Shown one piece after another: positions 60,144-64,000 of a DNA stretch of 64,000 nucleotides. The stretch is taken from NCBI RefSeq assembly GCF_026151205.1, contig NC_087075.1, forward strand, positions 5,820,858 through 5,884,857, written 5' to 3'. The DNA comes from Bolinopsis microptera. Taxonomy: Eukaryota > Ctenophora > Tentaculata > Lobata > Bolinopsidae. Both the position numbers and the translations under genes were made by a program. How positions within the stretch are numbered: the first letter of the stretch is position 1; each line of letters begins with the position of its first letter. Below the pieces are notes generated by a model, which saw only the letters and a list, made by a program, of their open reading frames with translations, did not search any database and was not told where the DNA came from.

Positions 60144-63100
60144 GGACACGTTCATTGAAGTTTGAGGAAATTGGTAAATTTCTAAAACAGCGTTTTTGAC
60201 GATAGTGGTTTACTTTTAACAATTATTAATCTAGCGTGTTCATAAGTTCTGAACATTAGCCACGTGACCCATACTCCCATATGCACTGCTCAAAAATAAA
60301 ATGTATTGCTTTTAGGCACTATTATGTAAAAAATGTCACATTTTTGTGACATTGTTTACCATAGCTGCCCAATTAGCATTTTTTGGTCTAAAATATAGTA
60401 GATTAGGTCAATCTAACAATTATGATACAATGTAGGCCTAAAGGGCAGTGATCGAACGGCTTTAAGGCAACATTTCGTAAACTTTGTCACACTCAGAATA
60501 CGGGACCTCTTTTCTACTGTGAGGTGTCCTCAAAACCCTTTCAACTCATTATTTGATAGTTCTTCTGCCAATCATAGCCCTAAAATATGTTGTTTTGGAA
60601 AATTAACAAATACATGCACTTGGCTATTGGGAAATGATGTAAATTCTGTCACATTATATGGAATTTGAAATTCTGGGTGAATTTCCGAAATCATTTATAT
60701 CTGATTTTGGTTTGGAAGGCGGGAAAACTCTATATGAGGACGATACACGGATACAGTTGATTGAAGTATAGGGCAGTTGATGTAAACATCGTCACAAAAT
60801 GATACGAAATCGTAAATGGACACGTTCATGTTGAAGTTTAAGGATATTGGTAAACCAAAAAAAATAACGTGTTCAGAAGTTCTGGACATTAGCCACGTGA
60901 CCCATACTTCCATATGCACTGCTCAGAAATAAAATTTATTGTTTTTAGGCACTATAATGTAAAAAATGTCACATTTTTGTGACTGTGTTAACCATAGCTG
61001 CCCAATTAGCATTTTTTTGGTTTAAAATATAGTAGATTAGGTCATTCTAACAATTGTGATACAACATTTGGCTAAAGGGCAGGGATCGAACGGTTTTAAG
61101 GCAATATTTCGTAAACTTTGTCACACTCAGAATACGATACCTCTTTTCTACTGTGAGGTGTCCTCAAAACCCTTTCAACACATTATTTGATGGTTCTTCT
61201 ACCAATCATAGCCCTAAAATATGTTGTTTTGAAAAGTTAGCAAATACATGCACTTATTGGGAAATGATGTAAATTCTGTCACATTATATGGAATTTAAAA
61301 TTTTGGGTAAATTGCCGAAATCATTTATATCTGATTTTGGTTTGGAAGGCGGGAAAACTGTATATAAGGACGATGCACGGATAGAACTGATTCAAGTATA
61401 GGGCAGTTGATGTAAAAATTGTCACAATAATAATAAGGGCAGTTGATATGAAAGAAAATCTATCTAACTAATGCAATGGCTGATGTGACGAAATTTACAT
61501 TTTTTTGAACTTATTTTGAAGAAACATGCCTCGATTAGAATTCAATATTCTTCCAGGAATTATTAGTAGGTTATTATTCAGCAAATCAGAACTCAAGTTT
61601 AACAATTCTGAGTTTAATTTTACTAAGTTACCGAAATGTGACGAAATTCACTTTTCCTGCCCCAACAGTATAATTTCAATGTGATGAAAAATGGGCATGG
61701 GTTTCTATATTTCCTTATCTCTGAATTAATCATTTCAAACTATAATTAGGACTGTTGATGTGAAAGAAAGTGTATCTAAATTTTACAATGACGTATTTGA
61801 CAAAATTTACATTTCTTGACCCTATTTTGAAGAACCATACCCCGATTAGAATTCAATATTCTTCCAGGAATTATTAGTAGGTTATTATTCAGCAGATCAT
61901 CAGAACTCAAGTTTGACAATTCTGAGTTTAATTATACTAAGTTACCGAAATGTGACGAAATTCACTTTTCCTGCCCCAAAAGTATAATTTCAATGTGATG
62001 TAAAATGGGCATGGGTTTCTATATTTCTTTTATCTCCGAATTAATCATTTCAAACTATAATTAGGACTGTTGATGTGAAAGAAAATGTATCTAAATTTTA
62101 CAATGACGTATGTGACGAAATTTACATTTCTTGACCCTATTTTGAAGAACCATACCCCGATTAGAATTCAATATTCTTCCAGGAATTATTGGTAGGTTAT
62201 TTTTCAGCAAATCAGAACTCAAGTTTAACAATGCTGAGTTTGATATCACTAATTTACCGAAATGTGACGAAATTTACTTTTCCTGCCCCAACAGTATAAT
62301 TTCAATGTGATGAAAAATGGGCATGGGTTTCTATATTTCCTGTATAAATCCATTCCAACTATAATAAGGGCAGTTGATATGAAAGAAAATCTATCTAACT
62401 AATGCAATGGCTGATGTGACGAAATTTACATTTCTTGCCCCTATTTTGAAGAATCATACCTCAATTAGTATATAATGTTACTTTATCACCATCACTATGT
62501 CGATAAATTAGTTATTTTGCCAACACGGAGCAAATAAAGTTATTATTTTTTTTTGTGACGAAATTTACAAATTTTTACCCTGTTCAGGTGTTGAAATTTA
62601 TCCAATGTTAACATATCACATTATCACTGCCATATAATAATTTATATGACCGGCGTATGGTTGAAATATTGTTAATTGACCCATAGTACGTAATATAGGG
62701 TGTTTAAGTTGGTATACTAATATTTACTCAATTTCACACATGTTGAGATATCATACAAATTTATGTGACTAAATTTACCTATTTCTGCCTTCTGTATTTG
62801 TATTTGCCTATAACAATGAAATATGTGAACAATTCCAAACACATTCAGCTCACAAAATAATGCTAGACTGTTCGGCATTTCTTGTCAGGATGTCATAAAC
62901 ATCCCTCATATAAATTTCTTAAATGTGTGACAGAGTTTACATGGAGCTACCATTTAAGGAAAAAAGTCGCTAAATATGTAGATAATAGTCATATACAGCT
63001 ATTCTATGAATTGGAAATTCGAAAATTTGGTCAAACACGGCAACAAGGGGTCCATATAAACTCCGTCACGTTTTTATAGTGTGACAAAGTTTACAACTCA

Positions 63101-63298
63101 CTGCCGGCCGCATTTAAGCGATATCTTATCGTCTGATATAGATATCGTTATGCGACAAAGTTTATCTAGAGGATGAAACGATTATCTTAGGGTAAGAGGG
63201 TTTATATAGTTTCATAGTGTGACACATTTTACATCATCGTGCCGTTCAGTAGGGTCACTAATATTTACCAATATCCTCAAACTTCAATGAACGTGTCC
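60144..63298. mobile_element. 3.2-kb non-coding element with 36-bp inverted termini and a motif array
   Basis: The termini are 36-bp inverted repeats: ggacacgttcattgaagttt starts at 60144, and its inverse ends at 63298, with one mismatch. The interior carries about 20 copies of a 15-bp core, GTAAAnnnnnGTCACA or its inverse TGTGACnnnnnTTTAC, spaced about 140-175 bp apart. The left part is also a two-copy tandem duplication of about 630-670 bp (second copy from about 60813), and the right part has 3-4 copies of a 300-bp unit. No protein is encoded. Confidence 0.75.
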
Positions 63299-63540
63299 TT
63301 AAGTATTTTGATCCTACTCGATGCATCGGCACATTTTTTATGTTAAATTCCGTTAAGTGACAATTATTGTTATTAATTTTAATGCTATTCTTACTGACCT
63401 ACTCTAATTCTTAGCGCTTTTCAATATTATTTCAACCATTTCTAACTAACCTTGCTCATTGACGTTTGTGCCCAAAACCTATCGTTTTTAGTATAATCTA
63501 CATCAAAATAAAGATAATCATTTTAGCACTGAAACCGACA

Positions 63541-63963
63541 ATGTCAGAATCCACCTTGAATGCAGGTTACTCCGTAACAAAGAAGACCCTAACAATAGAC
63601 CCCAACACGGGCGACCTAACCATAGAGACATCCATGAGCCCCACATCTGACGGTTCAACCTCACGACGTTTCTCCGCAAGCAGCTTCACCAGGATGTCCT
63701 CCGCTACGTCCCAGGACTTGGAATCTGTGTTTAACAGAGGTATGGTTCCGAGGGTTTACAGGAGACCCAGCAGCTCCTCTACAGCTCGCCGTGTTTCCAG
63801 CTCCAGTGAGTCGTCCTCGTCTAATGGTTCCAATGGTTCTTCTTCTTTTCGTAAGTTTACGATTAAAGGAGGGTCTCCGGACACCCAGTTCCAACTTCTG
63901 AAGAAATTACTGCCGCAGCTGCAGCAACTCCACGACCGCACCCAAAGTCATTTTGAGCTTTGA
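63541..63963 (+). CDS. Ser-rich small protein, unknown
   Basis: A 140-residue frame starting 15 bases after a plausible acceptor (tcattttag), so the 5' UTR may be spliced. Residues 1-40 include TLTIDPNTGDLTIETSMSP. Residues 40-110 are dominated by Ser and Arg (low complexity, likely phosphorylated or disordered). The C-terminus, FQLLKKLLPQLQQLHDRTQS, could form a short amphipathic helix. Codon use is balanced and C/G-rich relative to its surroundings, which supports real coding. I do not recognise a family. Confidence 0.6.
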   Translation: MSESTLNAGYSVTKKTLTIDPNTGDLTIETSMSPTSDGSTSRRFSASSFTRMSSATSQDLESVFNRGMVPRVYRRPSSSSTARRVSSSSESSSSNGSNGSSSFRKFTIKGGSPDTQFQLLKKLLPQLQQLHDRTQSHFEL

Positions 63964-64000
63964 ATCGAACAAACATGACGCGATGTATGAACGATAATCG

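Overview
This window is nuclear DNA from an animal, AT-rich and packed with transposable elements. Four conserved animal genes with GT-AG introns (OTU1/YOD1, a GABARAP-type ATG8, SDA1/SDAD1 and an R3H-DEAH helicase like YTHDC2) are interleaved with L2/CR1/jockey-type LINEs, Merlin, hAT-type and TTAA-target DNA transposons, a hammerhead-ribozyme SINE-like element and several satellites. The repeat mix suits a marine invertebrate such as a cnidarian, but I cannot fix the phylum from the sequence.

Layout. 1-8.9 kb: repeats, a Merlin transposase, and a broken copy of a pentraxin-like gene beside a telomere-like array. 8.95-9.85 kb: the intact secreted pentraxin-like gene (+). 10.4-10.8 kb: a dimeric hammerhead/tRNA-like element with target-site duplications. 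11.1-16.3 kb: OTU1/YOD1 (-), with a LINE in an intron; its last exon(s) were not found. 17.5-18.3 kb: a divergent ATG8-like gene (-). 19.5-24.7 kb: canonical GABARAP/ATG8 (-), whose intron 2 holds a 72-bp satellite of about 31 copies. 25.5-43 kb: almost all transposons, including an L2-like LINE split by a hAT element, a TTAA-flanked 2-kb element, a full-length LINE ORF and decayed reverse transcriptase pieces. 43.9-50.3 kb: SDA1 (+, 11 exons). 50.8-51.6 kb: a six-finger C2H2 protein (+). 52.4-56.8 kb: the 5' part of an R3H-DEAH helicase (+). 57-63.3 kb: a palindromic TTAA element and a 3.2-kb element with terminal inverted repeats and a motif repeated about every 155 bp. 63.5-64 kb: a Ser-rich small ORF (+).

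Main result: the two ATG8-family genes lie in tandem on the same strand. All three introns interrupt both coding sequences at equivalent positions and phases, yet the downstream copy is strongly diverged at the LIR-docking surface. It also ends directly in glycine at its stop codon, whereas the canonical copy ends Gly-Thr-Gln and would need ATG4 processing. Both were assembled from short exons that do not stand out as long ORFs. The hammerhead element, the 155-bp motif array and several splice-site/transposon interactions in SDA1 also merit a look.
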